From: an uncultured Collinsella sp.
Lineage (GTDB): Bacteria > Actinomycetota > Coriobacteriia > Coriobacteriales > Coriobacteriaceae
Direction of reading: 5' to 3'
Assembly (NCBI GenBank): GCA_900551185.1
Contig: URVF01000006.1
Span: forward strand, 1-22,850
Length of the DNA stretch: 22,850 bases
A program made the position numbers and the translations under genes. The notes beneath the pieces were generated by a model. The model made no database searches. It saw nothing but the letters and a program-made list of their open reading frames with translations, and was not told the origin of the DNA. Below, piece after piece: positions 1-7,469 of this stretch. The number at the start of each line of letters is the position of its first letter. Position 1 is the first letter of the stretch.

Positions 1-117
1 GCAGACCTCACCAACTCGTTCTACTTCATCGAGGCCGGCACGCTCGTGGAAAAGATCAAGTCGTCCTCGCAGACGCTCAAGCAGGAATACCTCGATACAT
101 ACGAAGGAGGTGAATGA
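1..117 (+). CDS. C-terminal end of an unrecognised protein (partial)
   Basis: Reading frame 1 is open from the window edge and ends at TGA 115-117, giving the last 38 residues of a longer protein (start ADLTNSFYFIEAG, end LDTYEGGE). The tail is hydrophilic and Lys/Glu/Gln-rich, so a helical C-terminus is likely, but I do not recognise the family. It overlaps the ribosome site of the next gene (GAAGGAGG at 103-110), which implies that both are in one operon with coupled translation. The protein is truncated by the window edge, so its full length and function cannot be judged. Confidence 0.6.
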   Translation, partial: ADLTNSFYFIEAGTLVEKIKSSSQTLKQEYLDTYEGGE

Positions 118-118
118 C

Positions 119-463
119 ATGAAACTATTTGAACAGATGAAGTCCAATGCGTCGCGCATGGCTGTCTACGCCATCCTCGTGGCAACGGCTTTATGCGGAA
201 TCGCGGCACCCGTCTATGCGCTCAACGGGGAGAAAGGCGATGTCGAACCCGCGTACATGGCTTCGACGGTTAAGGACCGGTACAAAGCCTTCTCTGGAGA
301 CACGTTTTACGTAGCAGAGTACGACACGACCTACCGTCAGCTTCGCTACAACAAGAGATACGAATATCTAGGCCCAGAAGTAATCAGCTATACATCGGGT
401 TGGTACCGCTCCAGCTATGGACACATAACCCAGTTCAAGTGTAACTACCGTGTGTACAACTAA
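119..463 (+). CDS. Small secreted protein, unknown function
   Basis: 114 aa from ATG 119, chosen over an in-frame GTG at 110 because GAAGGAGG (103-110) lies 8 nt upstream of the ATG and would overlap the GTG. The N-terminus is a typical Sec signal peptide: basic start (MKLFEQMKSNASR), hydrophobic core (AVYAILVATALCGIAAP) and a likely cleavage after VYA, residues 32-34. The mature part of about 80 residues is rich in Tyr and charged residues (several YR, YN and YV pairs) and has one Cys near the C-terminus. No known domain is recognised. It directly follows the partial gene ending at 117 and is closed by a strong terminator at 482-512, so it is the last gene of that operon. Confidence 0.75.
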   Translation: MKLFEQMKSNASRMAVYAILVATALCGIAAPVYALNGEKGDVEPAYMASTVKDRYKAFSGDTFYVAEYDTTYRQLRYNKRYEYLGPEVISYTSGWYRSSYGHITQFKCNYRVYN

Positions 464-481
464 AGCAACCGGCCGGGACGA

Positions 482-512
482 GGGGCGACGCAAAAGCGTC
501 GCCCCCGTTTTT
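482..512 (+). terminator. Rho-independent terminator
   Basis: Perfect 10-bp stem GGGGCGACGC / GCGTCGCCCC (482-491 and 496-505) with an AAAA loop, followed by CGTTTTT. It lies 19 nt after the stop of the small secreted protein gene. Confidence 0.92.
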
Positions 513-527
513 AACCATGCCAGCTGA

Positions 528-782
528 ACCTGGTTCAGGCTTCAATGCAAGAAGAAACAGGCCGAGGTCCAGATTTCGGACAAGAAGAGGGCGCTCGCGC
601 GCGAGGCGCGCAAGGCACGCAACCACGCGCTCATGGTCGCCGGCGGGCTCATCGTGAACCACGCGCCGTGCGGCAACTGGAAACGCATCGACTGGGACAG
701 GCTTGCGGCGTGAATCGACCGCCACGGATACAAGACCACCGGCTCCACGCAGCACGGAATCTGGACCCGTAACCTTTCGTAG
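528..782 (+). pseudogene. Broken TraD-like mobilization accessory gene
   Basis: The frame that ends at TAG 780-782 reads a Lys/Arg-rich helix (KKRALAREARKARNH) followed by HALMVAGGLIVNHAP and WKRIDWDRLAA, then an in-frame TGA at 712-714, then IDRHGYK to the end. No ATG, GTG or TTG start is available after the upstream stop at 525-527. A related fragment lies on the minus strand at 9152-9412 and matches at 26 of 38 aligned positions; that copy has Trp where this one has the stop (AAWLDRYG). A basic helix followed by a short (H)AL(M)VAGG-type segment resembles the small TraD/TraC proteins found beside mobilization relaxases; this family call is tentative. The nonsense codon and the missing start argue for a decayed gene. 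Confidence 0.6.
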
Positions 783-803
783 CCCAGATCAAAATACCGG
801 TTG

Positions 804-850
804 TTTCCAGAAATCCTCTAGGAGGCGTCTAGATAGAGGATTTCTGGAAA
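804..850. terminator. Long perfect hairpin between convergent genes
   Basis: Perfect 16-bp inverted repeat TTTCCAGAAATCCTCT (804-819) and its complement (835-850) around a 15-nt loop. It sits 17 bp beyond the stop of the minus-strand ATPase gene and just after the plus-strand pseudogene, where a bidirectional terminator is expected. Neither side has a long T tract, so it could instead be a 3' end-protecting hairpin. A similar 15-bp stem lies at 17622-17662. Confidence 0.6.
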
Positions 851-866
851 TGCAAATAACAATAAT

Positions 867-2132
867 TTAGATTCCGAGCGTATCGACCGGAGCAACAACG
901 ATGCCTTCGCTAGTTACGTGAGCCGGCATACCAAACCCGATGACGATGAGTTTCGCCGCAGGCGGCCTCTCCCCGCGATCGACCAGCTTTCGCTCAAGTC
1001 GAAGCAGATTTTCCACTGCCTCTGGGACTTGGGGGCTCCCGAGCTTAACCTCAACGGCAACCCACGAGCCGTCACGACGATGGACAATCGCGTCGACCTC
1101 TAGGTCGTCAGCGTCGTGGTAGTGAGATACGGTCGCATCGCTGGCCGCCGCGTAAACCTTGAGATCGTGCAGCACAAGGGATTCGAAGAGCAAGCCAAGG
1201 GTCTTCGGATCGGATGACAACGACTCCGGGTCCGCACCGATGAGGGCAACGGCGAGCGATGAGTCCGCAAGGTGCCGCTTCGCGCCCTGCCGCAACTTCA
1301 CCGGCGACCTGAGAGCCGGATGCCACGCGGGGACATCGTCGACGATATTGATACGGCGCAGCGCGTCCATGTAGCCGGTAATCGTATTCTTTGAGACGTC
1401 AACGCCCAAATCCCTTTCGATGGACCTCATGCCGGCAAGAGTCGATTCATTGCGTGCAAGCGACGAGAGCAAGGCCCTTACCTTAACCGGGTCGCGTTTC
1501 ACTCCATCCGCCCTCGAAACGTCAGACTCGCAAACACCGTCAATATAGGCGGCGGCTATCCGCATTGCGTCGGCAGTTGTCTTACCGACCGCTTGGGGCC
1601 AACCGCCGCGGCAGAGCAAATCCGCGATACCGGCGATACCGGCGATGGATCCGAGTGACGCCGCAACGGAATCGCCATCGAGCAGCGCACCAAGCGAGAC
1701 CGCTCCCGACGAAATACCGAGCTCGAAAAGCGTCATGGTATCCATCCGCAAACGGGCGATTCGACCCACACCGCTGTGCATCGGCTGGTTCTCGGCTCGT
1801 GGCGTCGCAGATCCGGTGAGAATGAACTGTCCGGGCTCCCCTCCCCTGGCATCGCATTCGAATCGCACGGCATCCCATAGCTTCGGTTCCTCCTGCCATT
1901 CGTCGACAAGCCTCGGGGTCGGTCCGACAATTGCCTGGGCCGGATCGAGACGAGCGAGCTGGAGGGCCGCAAAACCGCCAGATGGGTCGGAGAGAGATAA
2001 CGATGACTCGGCAAATCTCTGGGCTGTCGTTGTCTTTCCACACCATTTCGGCCCCTGAATGAGCACGGCACCGAAAATGCCAAGGTCGCGCTCGACCAAG
2101 CAGTCAACACAACGTCCTATATACCTATCCAT
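867..2132 (-). CDS. AAA ATPase with DUF4143 (AAA_14 family)
   Basis: 421 aa from ATG 2132, preceded by GGAGGG 7 nt upstream; a TTG at 2147 would overlap this ribosome site. The N-terminal ATPase has Walker A GPKWCGKTT at about residues 27-35, a Walker B-like RLVDEWQ, and an ILTGSAT sensor segment. The C-terminal part carries LGLLFESLVLHDL and EVDAIVHRRDG...AVEVKLG; this D...EVK pattern is the PD-(D/E)XK-like fold of DUF4143. Length matches the family (about 400-430 aa). These proteins are common and often multicopy in gut actinobacteria and Bacteroidetes; their role is not settled. The gene is monocistronic, with four TTGGGAC repeats 51 bp upstream of the start and a hairpin 17 bp after the stop. 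Confidence 0.88.
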   Translation of the reverse strand: MDRYIGRCVDCLVERDLGIFGAVLIQGPKWCGKTTTAQRFAESSLSLSDPSGGFAALQLARLDPAQAIVGPTPRLVDEWQEEPKLWDAVRFECDARGGEPGQFILTGSATPRAENQPMHSGVGRIARLRMDTMTLFELGISSGAVSLGALLDGDSVAASLGSIAGIAGIADLLCRGGWPQAVGKTTADAMRIAAAYIDGVCESDVSRADGVKRDPVKVRALLSSLARNESTLAGMRSIERDLGVDVSKNTITGYMDALRRINIVDDVPAWHPALRSPVKLRQGAKRHLADSSLAVALIGADPESLSSDPKTLGLLFESLVLHDLKVYAAASDATVSHYHDADDLEVDAIVHRRDGSWVAVEVKLGSPQVPEAVENLLRLERKLVDRGERPPAAKLIVIGFGMPAHVTSEGIVVAPVDTLGI

Positions 2133-2182
2133 CGGCTTTCCCTCCAATCATTCATTTGAAATTATAGCGTCTATCTGCGTCG

Positions 2183-2274
2183 TTGGGACAAATAACGATT
2201 ACTTATTGGGACGATTGACGGTAATTTATTGGGACGATTGACGATAGCTCGTTGGGACGATTTCCATTTTCTTA
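2183..2274. repeat. Four TTGGGAC direct repeats at exact 23-bp spacing
   Basis: TTGGGAC occurs at 2183-2189, 2206-2212, 2229-2235 and 2252-2258, so the period is 23 bp three times in succession. Units 2 and 3 share the longer TTGGGACGATTGACG. The array lies in the leader of the DUF4143 ATPase gene (start 2132), upstream in its transcription direction, where operator or promoter elements would sit. Between this array and the Xre gene (2275-2320) I see no other element. Confidence 0.85.
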
Positions 2275-2320
2275 AGGCACTAATCAACGAGACCCACTGT
2301 GAACTATGAGACGGATAAAT

Positions 2321-2557
2321 TTAGCTGACGCCTCTCATGAGTTCAGCAATGCTGATTTGAAATCCGTCGGCAATCTTCTTGAGATTTGAGAGGCTGACAT
2401 TACGCCGACCGACTTCAATGCTCGCGTAGTAGGAACGATCCATCTCAATCAAATTGGCGAACTGCTCCTGGCCGTACCCGAGTCCAGCGCGGAGTTCTTT
2501 GCATCTCATGCCGAATGATTTCTGAAGCGTCTTCGTATCCATGACAAAAAGAGTCAT
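2321..2557 (-). CDS. Xre-family helix-turn-helix repressor
   Basis: 78 aa from ATG 2557 (73 aa if ATG 2542 is used). The protein is a single HTH_3 domain: RCKELRAGLGYGQEQFANLIEMDRSYYASIEVGRRNVSLSNLKKIADGF, with the turn at GYGQEQFANLI and the recognition helix at DRSYYASIE. No ribosome site precedes either ATG. A promoter-like element on the minus strand would start RNA close to 2559, so leaderless translation from ATG 2557 is plausible. The gene is divergent from the large surface-protein gene. The 12-bp inverted repeat at 2559-2597 between them covers both putative promoters, so the product probably represses itself and may control the surface gene (inference). Confidence 0.85.
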   Translation of the reverse strand: MTLFVMDTKTLQKSFGMRCKELRAGLGYGQEQFANLIEMDRSYYASIEVGRRNVSLSNLKKIADGFQISIAELMRGVS

Positions 2558-2558
2558 A

Positions 2559-2597
2559 GATTGTTGTATAAAAGCCAACGGACTATATACAACAATC
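2559..2597. promoter_or_regulatory. Symmetric divergent promoter/operator
   Basis: Perfect 12-bp inverted repeat GATTGTTGTATA / TATACAACAATC (2559-2570 and 2586-2597). On the plus strand TTGTTG (2561-2566) and TATATA (2584-2589) are 17 bp apart. On the minus strand the mirrored TTGTTG faces a TTATAC box at similar spacing. Two overlapping promoters therefore share the arms of one palindrome, a natural target for the neighbouring Xre protein. Confidence 0.55.
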
Positions 2598-2681
2598 CCA
2601 GTTAAGGCGCATAATTATCTCTATTGGAAAGCACTCTGATGCCCAGTCGGATAGGGCACGGAAAAGGAATGGAACAGCACA

Positions 2682-5600
2682 ATGACTCAGGGAAAGCATT
2701 TCGCTGCCGGTGGCGATCACTTCGCCGCACTGCCAAGCAAAAAGTTTCACGCCCCGAAGGGGATCGCACGTCTGACAGTCACTGCGGCGACCATGGCCGC
2801 CATGACCGGGTCGAGCCTCATCTCACCGTTCGCGGCATTCGCCCAGACCGGTGACGGGGGCACGCAGCACCCCGCCGTGATGTCGCCGATCGCCGCCCAC
2901 GCCGGCGCGGCATCCGGTACCGGCGCGAAATCCGCCGCACAGACCATCGCGGACCTGCAGAAGGCAGTCGACGAGGCGAAGGCGAAGGAGGACGCCGCCA
3001 AGGCATCCTACAATGAGGTCGCCGGCCCCTACAACGAGGCGGCTTCCGCCCGCGACCAGGCCAAGGCATCCTACGATTCTGCAGTCAGCGCCGGCACGGC
3101 AGCCGACCGAGCGGCAATGGACGAGTACGCCCGTCAGGTCGCGGAGGGCAAGGACGCCGCCGATGCCGCCGGCAAGGACCTCGAGCAGGCGAAGACGGGT
3201 CTCGCAGACGCCAAGGCGGATGCATCCGAGAAGGACGAAGCGTACCAGTCCGCCCTCAAGGCGGCCCAGGATGCCAAGGACGCCCTCGATAAAGCCAAGG
3301 CCGATGCCGTAGGCGCCACCCCGGAGGCTATCCGTGCCGCCGAGCAGGCCGTGCGCGACGCCACGGATGCCGTGAGCAGGGCACAGGCCGAACTCGCCAA
3401 CGCCAACGCGACGCTTGCCGATGCCCAGTCCAAGCTGGTTGCGGCCCAGTCTGCAAAGGATGCCGCCGATGCCGTCCTCACCGCAGCCCAGCAGAACAAG
3501 GACGAGGCGGATGCGAAGGCCGCAGCCGCCAGCGCCGCCTACGAGAAGGCGAAAGCCGACCTCGCCGCAGCGGAGGCCGGTGCGAGCGGCCCGGAGTACG
3601 ATGCGGCAAAACAGAAGGTCGCGGACGCGGAGACAGTCCTCGCTGCCGCACGAGCGGCACAGTCCCAGTGCGAGTCCGAGCTCGAGCAGGCGCAGTCCGC
3701 TGCAGCAACGGCGCAGACCGAGCTGAATGATGCCCAGGCGTCCCTCTCCGCGAAGCAGCAGGGCGTTACGGATGCCAAATCCGGCGTGAACGCCGCCCAA
3801 TCCGCACTCGATGCCGCGAACGCTGACCTCGATACGGCCAAGCAGGCGAACGTCGACGCCATCTCCAAGCTGGATGCCGCGCAGCAGGCTGTCAAGGACG
3901 CTGAGTCCGCCAAGGCAGCCGCCGACGTAGAGCTCGCGAACGCAAAGACCGCAAAGGATACCGCAGACACCGCCGTGACCGCCGCGCAGCAGAAAGTCGA
4001 CGAGGCTCAGGCGAAACTCGATTCCGCCGACGCGCAGCTCAAGCAGGGAGCCATCGGCTTCTTCCGTGCCATGGGTGCCGATGACGCAGTCAACATCATC
4101 CTGAACGCCAAATATGCCGGAAAGACCGAAGTCGGCAATTCCAAGGACGCCACGTCCCTTGATAACATGCTCAATGCGATCAGGTGGATGAAGTCCGTCA
4201 ACGACTACCGCAAGTCGGTCGGCCTGTCCGAGCTCCAGGTCACCTACAAGCTCATCGCCGGTGCCATTGCGGATGCCAACTACAGTGACACTGTGCTCGA
4301 TCATGCCCGTCAATATAATTTTGCCGAAAACCTGGCATGGAATTACGGAATCGATCCGAGTGGGCAGTGGATCGAGCAGGAGAAGGGCTTTTTCGACAAG
4401 GCAACGGAGGCCCTTTATGGAGTCACCGGTCTTGTCGGCAAGGATGCCTATGATTTCTATGCAAAGAACGGCGTCGCAATCAACCATTGGATTGCAAACA
4501 ACTGCCGCTGGGAGAACGGCAGCAGCGGCACCGTCGGCCATTACATGAACATCATCAATCCCGAACTCGCCGTTATGGGAATGGCAACCTGCACCAAGGG
4601 CACCATGTCCGGGCTTCAGACGCAGTGCTATACCGCAGAGATCTCCGGCTGGTCCGGCTCCGGTTGGAACACGAACCCCATCTCCGTCGACGAGTACGAG
4701 CAAAAGCTGACCTCCTATATCAACGGTCTCAAGAACGCCAAGAGCGCACTCGGCGCAGCCAAGGCCGATCTCGCATCCAAGAAGCAGGCAGCCGCCGGCG
4801 CCGCCGCAACCGTCCAGCAGAAGCAGGTCGCGGTGGATTCCGCACAGGCAGGTGTCGATGCCGCGAAGCAGGGCGTTGCCGATGCCCAGCGTGCCGTCGA
4901 TGCCGCAAAGGCTGATCTCGCATCCAAGCAGCAGGGCGTCACGGATGCCCAGACCGAGCTTGATGCGGCGAAATCGGACCTCGAAGCCGCCAACGCGGCA
5001 GTCGATACGGCAAAGTCGACCGTCCAGCAGAAGCAGGTCGCCTTTGATGCCGCCAGCGCAGCCGTAACGACCGCACAGTCTAAGTTGGATTCCGCCAAGG
5101 CGGACACCGAGGCCAAGCAGCAGGACGTCATGGATGCGAACGCCGACCTCGCGAAGTTCTTCCAGGACGTCGCCGACGCCAAGAAGGCGCTCGATACAGC
5201 AAAGAGCGTCCATGACGCGGCGGCAGCCGACCAGGCCGAGAAGGCGACCGTCCTCGCCGCCGCCGAGCAAAAGGCGGACGCCACTGCACGCGCCCTCGCG
5301 GATGCCCAGCGTGCCGTCGATGCCGCAAAGGCCGACACCGGCGTTGCCGCCGACAGGCTTACCGGCTCCCAGACCGATCTCGAGGACGCACAGTCGAACC
5401 TCGACATTCTCACCGGCCTTGCCGCGAAGCTCGCAGAGGCACAGCAGCGCGAGCAGGATGCAGTAAAGGCCGTCAATGACACCAAGGCCGCCCTCGATAC
5501 CGCGAAGGCGGATACCATCGCCGCCGAGTCCCTGGTCTCCGCCGCCGAACAGGCGAAGGCACAGGCAGACGCCAAGCTGTCGAAGCTGAACTCCATCGAT

Positions 5601-6038
5601 GCCGGCGCGGCGATCGCTTCCGGCCATGATGTGAACGCGGATGACGCCCTCAACGCGCTTTTCGCCGCAGCAGTCGAGGCACGTGCCAAGGTCGCGCCCG
5701 CCAAGGCCATCCTGGACGAGAAGCAGGCCGCGGTGGACGAACTCCAGCCCGGCTACGATGCGACACTCGCCGCCTACGAGCAGTCGAAGTCCGACCGCAT
5801 CGCAGCGGAGCAGAAGCTTTCCGATGAGATCGCACGACAGGAGGCAGAGGAGGTCGCAAAGCAGCAGGCGGCATACACCCCAAAGCACCTCGCCGGCAAG
5901 GATACCGCCCAGCCCGGCAGCCTCGCCCAGACCGGTGACCGCGCGGGACTCATCGGCGAGACGTTCATCATCGGCGGTACCGTCCTCGTGGCAGCCGGCG
6001 TCTTGCTCGATCAAAAGAAGCGCCGCGAGCAGATGTAG
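2682..6038 (+). CDS. LAQTG wall-anchored surface protein, coiled coil and CAP domain
   Basis: 1118 aa. Residues 1-54 form a long signal peptide (basic start, hydrophobic TVTAATMAAMTGSSLISP, cleavage near FAAFA). Residues about 80-455 and 670-1060 are Ala/Lys/Asp/Glu/Gln-rich heptad sequence (A..D..KA..DA pattern), so two long coiled coils. They flank a globular domain at about 457-665 that carries the CAP (SCP/PR-1) signature VGHYMNIINPELAVMGMA near residue 617 and a NDYRKSVGL-type first helix. The C-terminus has a sortase motif LAQTG (1081-1085), a hydrophobic segment and the basic tail KKRRE. The ribosome site is weak (AAAAGGA at 2662-2668, 13 nt from ATG). The protein is probably covalently attached to peptidoglycan and projects the CAP domain on a stalk. 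The 5' leader starts at the divergent promoter by the Xre gene; a terminator follows the stop. Confidence 0.9.
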   Translation: MTQGKHFAAGGDHFAALPSKKFHAPKGIARLTVTAATMAAMTGSSLISPFAAFAQTGDGGTQHPAVMSPIAAHAGAASGTGAKSAAQTIADLQKAVDEAKAKEDAAKASYNEVAGPYNEAASARDQAKASYDSAVSAGTAADRAAMDEYARQVAEGKDAADAAGKDLEQAKTGLADAKADASEKDEAYQSALKAAQDAKDALDKAKADAVGATPEAIRAAEQAVRDATDAVSRAQAELANANATLADAQSKLVAAQSAKDAADAVLTAAQQNKDEADAKAAAASAAYEKAKADLAAAEAGASGPEYDAAKQKVADAETVLAAARAAQSQCESELEQAQSAAATAQTELNDAQASLSAKQQGVTDAKSGVNAAQSALDAANADLDTAKQANVDAISKLDAAQQAVKDAESAKAAADVELANAKTAKDTADTAVTAAQQKVDEAQAKLDSADAQLKQGAIGFFRAMGADDAVNIILNAKYAGKTEVGNSKDATSLDNMLNAIRWMKSVNDYRKSVGLSELQVTYKLIAGAIADANYSDTVLDHARQYNFAENLAWNYGIDPSGQWIEQEKGFFDKATEALYGVTGLVGKDAYDFYAKNGVAINHWIANNCRWENGSSGTVGHYMNIINPELAVMGMATCTKGTMSGLQTQCYTAEISGWSGSGWNTNPISVDEYEQKLTSYINGLKNAKSALGAAKADLASKKQAAAGAAATVQQKQVAVDSAQAGVDAAKQGVADAQRAVDAAKADLASKQQGVTDAQTELDAAKSDLEAANAAVDTAKSTVQQKQVAFDAASAAVTTAQSKLDSAKADTEAKQQDVMDANADLAKFFQDVADAKKALDTAKSVHDAAAADQAEKATVLAAAEQKADATARALADAQRAVDAAKADTGVAADRLTGSQTDLEDAQSNLDILTGLAAKLAEAQQREQDAVKAVNDTKAALDTAKADTIAAESLVSAAEQAKAQADAKLSKLNSIDAGAAIASGHDVNADDALNALFAAAVEARAKVAPAKAILDEKQAAVDELQPGYDATLAAYEQSKSDRIAAEQKLSDEIARQEAEEVAKQQAAYTPKHLAGKDTAQPGSLAQTGDRAGLIGETFIIGGTVLVAAGVLLDQKKRREQM
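4881..4912 (+). repeat. 32-bp exact repeat inside the surface gene, copy 1
   Basis: The 32 bases starting GATGCCCAGCGTGCCGTCGA recur unchanged at 5301-5332. They encode DAQRAVDAAKA in the second coiled coil, showing recent internal duplication or gene conversion of heptad blocks. Confidence 0.85.
5301..5332 (+). repeat. 32-bp exact repeat inside the surface gene, copy 2
   Basis: Second copy of the 4881-4912 repeat, in the same reading frame, 420 bp downstream. Such repeats allow the stalk length to change by recombination (inference). Confidence 0.85.
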
Positions 6039-6061
6039 GACAAATCGCATAACGACTCGGA

Positions 6062-6098
6062 AAAGGGGAGTTCCGCAAACGGGGCTCCCCTTTCTTTC
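6062..6098 (+). terminator. Rho-independent terminator of the surface-protein gene
   Basis: AAAGGGGAG (6062-6070) pairs with CTCCCCTTT (6085-6093), followed by CTTTC. It lies 23 nt after the stop codon. Confidence 0.85.
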
Positions 6099-6165
6099 GT
6101 TTCGCCAGCCACGGTTCGTGTGGCAGCTTCAGCTTAAGGGCCACAGATTAAACCGATTTACAACT

Positions 6166-6211
6166 GTGACCATATGACTGTGCGCACATGTTAGCATGGT
6201 CATATGGTCAC
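6166..6211. promoter_or_regulatory. Inverted repeat with GTCATATGGTCAC arms
   Basis: GTGACCATATGAC (6166-6178) and its exact complement (6199-6211) with a 20-nt spacer containing CATGTTAGCATG. The same words (CATGTTA followed by GTCATAT) recur at 6560-6578 and in the leader of parA at 9487-9600, so this is probably a binding site for the same protein, perhaps the partition RHH protein (inference). Confidence 0.5.
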
Positions 6212-6249
6212 CTATTTACAGCTGCGATTATGCTGCAATAACTCAACCG

Positions 6250-6474
6250 TTAGTGCTTATTAAACAGCCAATCGAAGCCAGGCTTGACCAGTGTTTGGCG
6301 CATCTGCCCCACCTGAATCTCCGTCTCCACGCCATCCTTGCCGAAGACGGCGCTCATGTTCTCAGCGGTCGGGATGACCGTCTTCACCTCACCCGTCGTA
6401 AGGTCGAAGCGTTGGCTGCCGGGCTGGTTCTCAAGATGAATCTGACCATCGGATCCAAAGACACTCTGGAGCAT
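6250..6474 (-). CDS. Small protein of unknown function (74 aa)
   Basis: ATG 6474 is preceded by AAGGGGG with a 5-nt gap, a good ribosome site, so the longer open frame back to 6606 is not needed. The sequence begins MLQSVFGSDGQIHLENQPGS and contains two similar segments, VFGSDGQIHLE and VFGKDGVETEIQ, which suggests a small beta-rich fold with an internal repeat. It ends GFDWLFNKH. No signal peptide, membrane segment or known domain is seen. It lies between the two copies of the GTCATAT operator-like motif (6166-6211 and 6560-6578) and may be controlled by whatever binds there. Confidence 0.6.
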   Translation of the reverse strand: MLQSVFGSDGQIHLENQPGSQRFDLTTGEVKTVIPTAENMSAVFGKDGVETEIQVGQMRQTLVKPGFDWLFNKH

Positions 6475-6576
6475 GGCTGCCCCCTTGCAAGAGGCTGTCG
6501 CCCCCAAGATAACAGACGGGCGGATCCGGCGCAGCATATAACGCTCGGTAATACATGACCATGTTAATGTAGTCAT

Positions 6577-6921
6577 ATGTTCACGCATTACAAGCTGGGA
6601 CCTCATGTATTAGAGCTCGAGCTGCGCCCGTGCGTCCTTGGCGTCTCGCGTCCGACCGTCATCAAATGGCTCAAGCCGGGCTGGCGCGATAAGCGGAATG
6701 AGGTCGTGAGGCGGATGGACGCCGGCAGCGTCACACCCATCCGCCTCACGGACGATGAAATCGCGTGGACGCCGGAGTCCGTGACCGTCAGGGCGTCCGG
6801 CGGGGAAATCATCGGGCTCGATACGTGGGGCATGGCGAAGGTTCTTACCGGAGCCTATGGTCCCGACTCTCCCGGTCGTATTCCTACGATATCGCCCCTA
6901 AATCACCAATGTGTCAGATAA
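6577..6921 (+). CDS. Possible remnant ORF with an HTH-like segment
   Basis: The frame from ATG 6577 runs 114 aa and has GC-rich, coding-like composition from about 6620 to 6860. LGVSRPTVIKWLK at residues 27-39 has the spacing of a helix-turn-helix, and DEIAWTPESVTVRASGGEIIG reads like a small beta domain. There is no ribosome site, the ATG is inside the GTAGTCATATG operator motif, and the last 25 residues overlap the opposite gene's end and look non-coding. I think it is a fragment of a larger regulator joined to unrelated flanks. It could also be wholly spurious. Confidence 0.3.
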   Translation: MFTHYKLGPHVLELELRPCVLGVSRPTVIKWLKPGWRDKRNEVVRRMDAGSVTPIRLTDDEIAWTPESVTVRASGGEIIGLDTWGMAKVLTGAYGPDSPGRIPTISPLNHQCVR

Positions 6922-7153
6922 AGAATGATGCAATGGCTATGATCAAGCATACGGCGGATGCGGCGACTGCGCCTTTTTTCCTCTCCTTTAGTCCGATGAA
7001 TAGGGTTGCCGTAAAGTAAAGGGCGGAAATGCAGTCTATGGCAAGCAAAACGAGTTCCTTGGGCGGTTTCAGCAAAAGGTCGCTAGCAAAGAGTGATGCG
7101 AGCAGGGTAAAGCCGATTGGGACCAAGTATCTCGAGTGATTTTGCGACAGCAT
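6914..7153 (-). CDS. Small integral membrane protein (79 aa)
   Basis: ATG 7153 follows AAGGCGG with a 5-nt gap. The protein has three hydrophobic segments: about residues 10-26 (LVPIGFTLLASLFASDL), 34-53 (LVLLAIDCISALYFTATLFI) and 62-79 (VAASAVCLIIAIASFFI), separated by short charged loops (KPPKE, KERKKG). It looks like a three-helix membrane protein; I do not recognise the family. It starts 12 nt after the stop of a 37-aa ORF, so the two are probably co-transcribed. Confidence 0.6.
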   Translation of the reverse strand: MLSQNHSRYLVPIGFTLLASLFASDLLLKPPKELVLLAIDCISALYFTATLFIGLKERKKGAVAASAVCLIIAIASFFI

Positions 7154-7165
7154 GGCAACCGCCTT

Positions 7166-7279
7166 TTAGAACATGTAAGTGAAAAGTCGGTACGATGTCA
7201 TTGCGGTTGCAAACAAGCCGCCGCCAGGACCGGTTGTCACGAGACCGGCGATAACGCATTTTCTCGGTTTCCAGCTCAT
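7166..7279 (-). CDS. 37-aa hydrophobic peptide upstream of a membrane protein
   Basis: The minus-strand ORF begins at ATG 7279 after a GAGAGGGG ribosome site and ends at TAA 7168-7166. The peptide starts MSWKPRKCVIAGLVTTG, continues GGGLFATAMTSYRLF and ends YMF: a basic N-terminus, then a Gly/Ala-rich hydrophobic stretch. That shape fits a one-pass membrane peptide. Its stop lies 12 nt before the next gene's ATG on the same strand, so the two probably form an operon. No homolog is recognised. Confidence 0.45.
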   Translation of the reverse strand: MSWKPRKCVIAGLVTTGPGGGLFATAMTSYRLFTYMF

Positions 7280-7353
7280 GACAGGCCCCTCTCTCATGGT
7301 GCAACGCATACATTATGAGATATGCACATTATCTCGCTAATTAATTTCAACTA

Positions 7354-7412
7354 GAACCCCGAGGATTCTCCCTCCTCTAAATGAAAAGTAGGTGGGAGAT
7401 GAATCGGGGTTC
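7354..7412. repeat. Left-end hairpin of the IS605-like element
   Basis: Nested stem: outer GAACCCCGA / TCGGGGTTC (perfect, 9 bp), inner CTCCCTCCT / AGGTGGGAG (one mismatch). In this family subterminal hairpins are bound by TnpA as single-stranded DNA. Confidence 0.7.
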
Positions 7413-7469
7413 CGCGTCACGGGTATAAGGACGCCATCTGTCGTAATCAGTCGAAAGGTGGTGCTACCT

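Noticed and set aside
2183..2274. CRISPR-like appearance of the four TTGGGAC repeats
   Set aside because: The repeated core is only 7 bp and the units total 23 bp, too short for CRISPR repeats and spacers. No cas genes are nearby.
2823..6050. A 1075-aa open frame antisense to the surface protein gene
   Set aside because: It arises because the Ala/Lys/Asp/Gln-rich sense codons rarely give stops in that antisense frame. It has no ribosome site or domain, its protein is an unnatural Gly/Leu/Arg/Cys mix, and the sense gene has a clear signal peptide, CAP domain and sorting signal.
7083..7313. 76-aa minus-strand frame overlapping the small membrane-protein genes
   Set aside because: Another frame in the same place gives the 37-aa peptide with a ribosome site and correct spacing to the next gene; this one has His/Arg-rich random composition.
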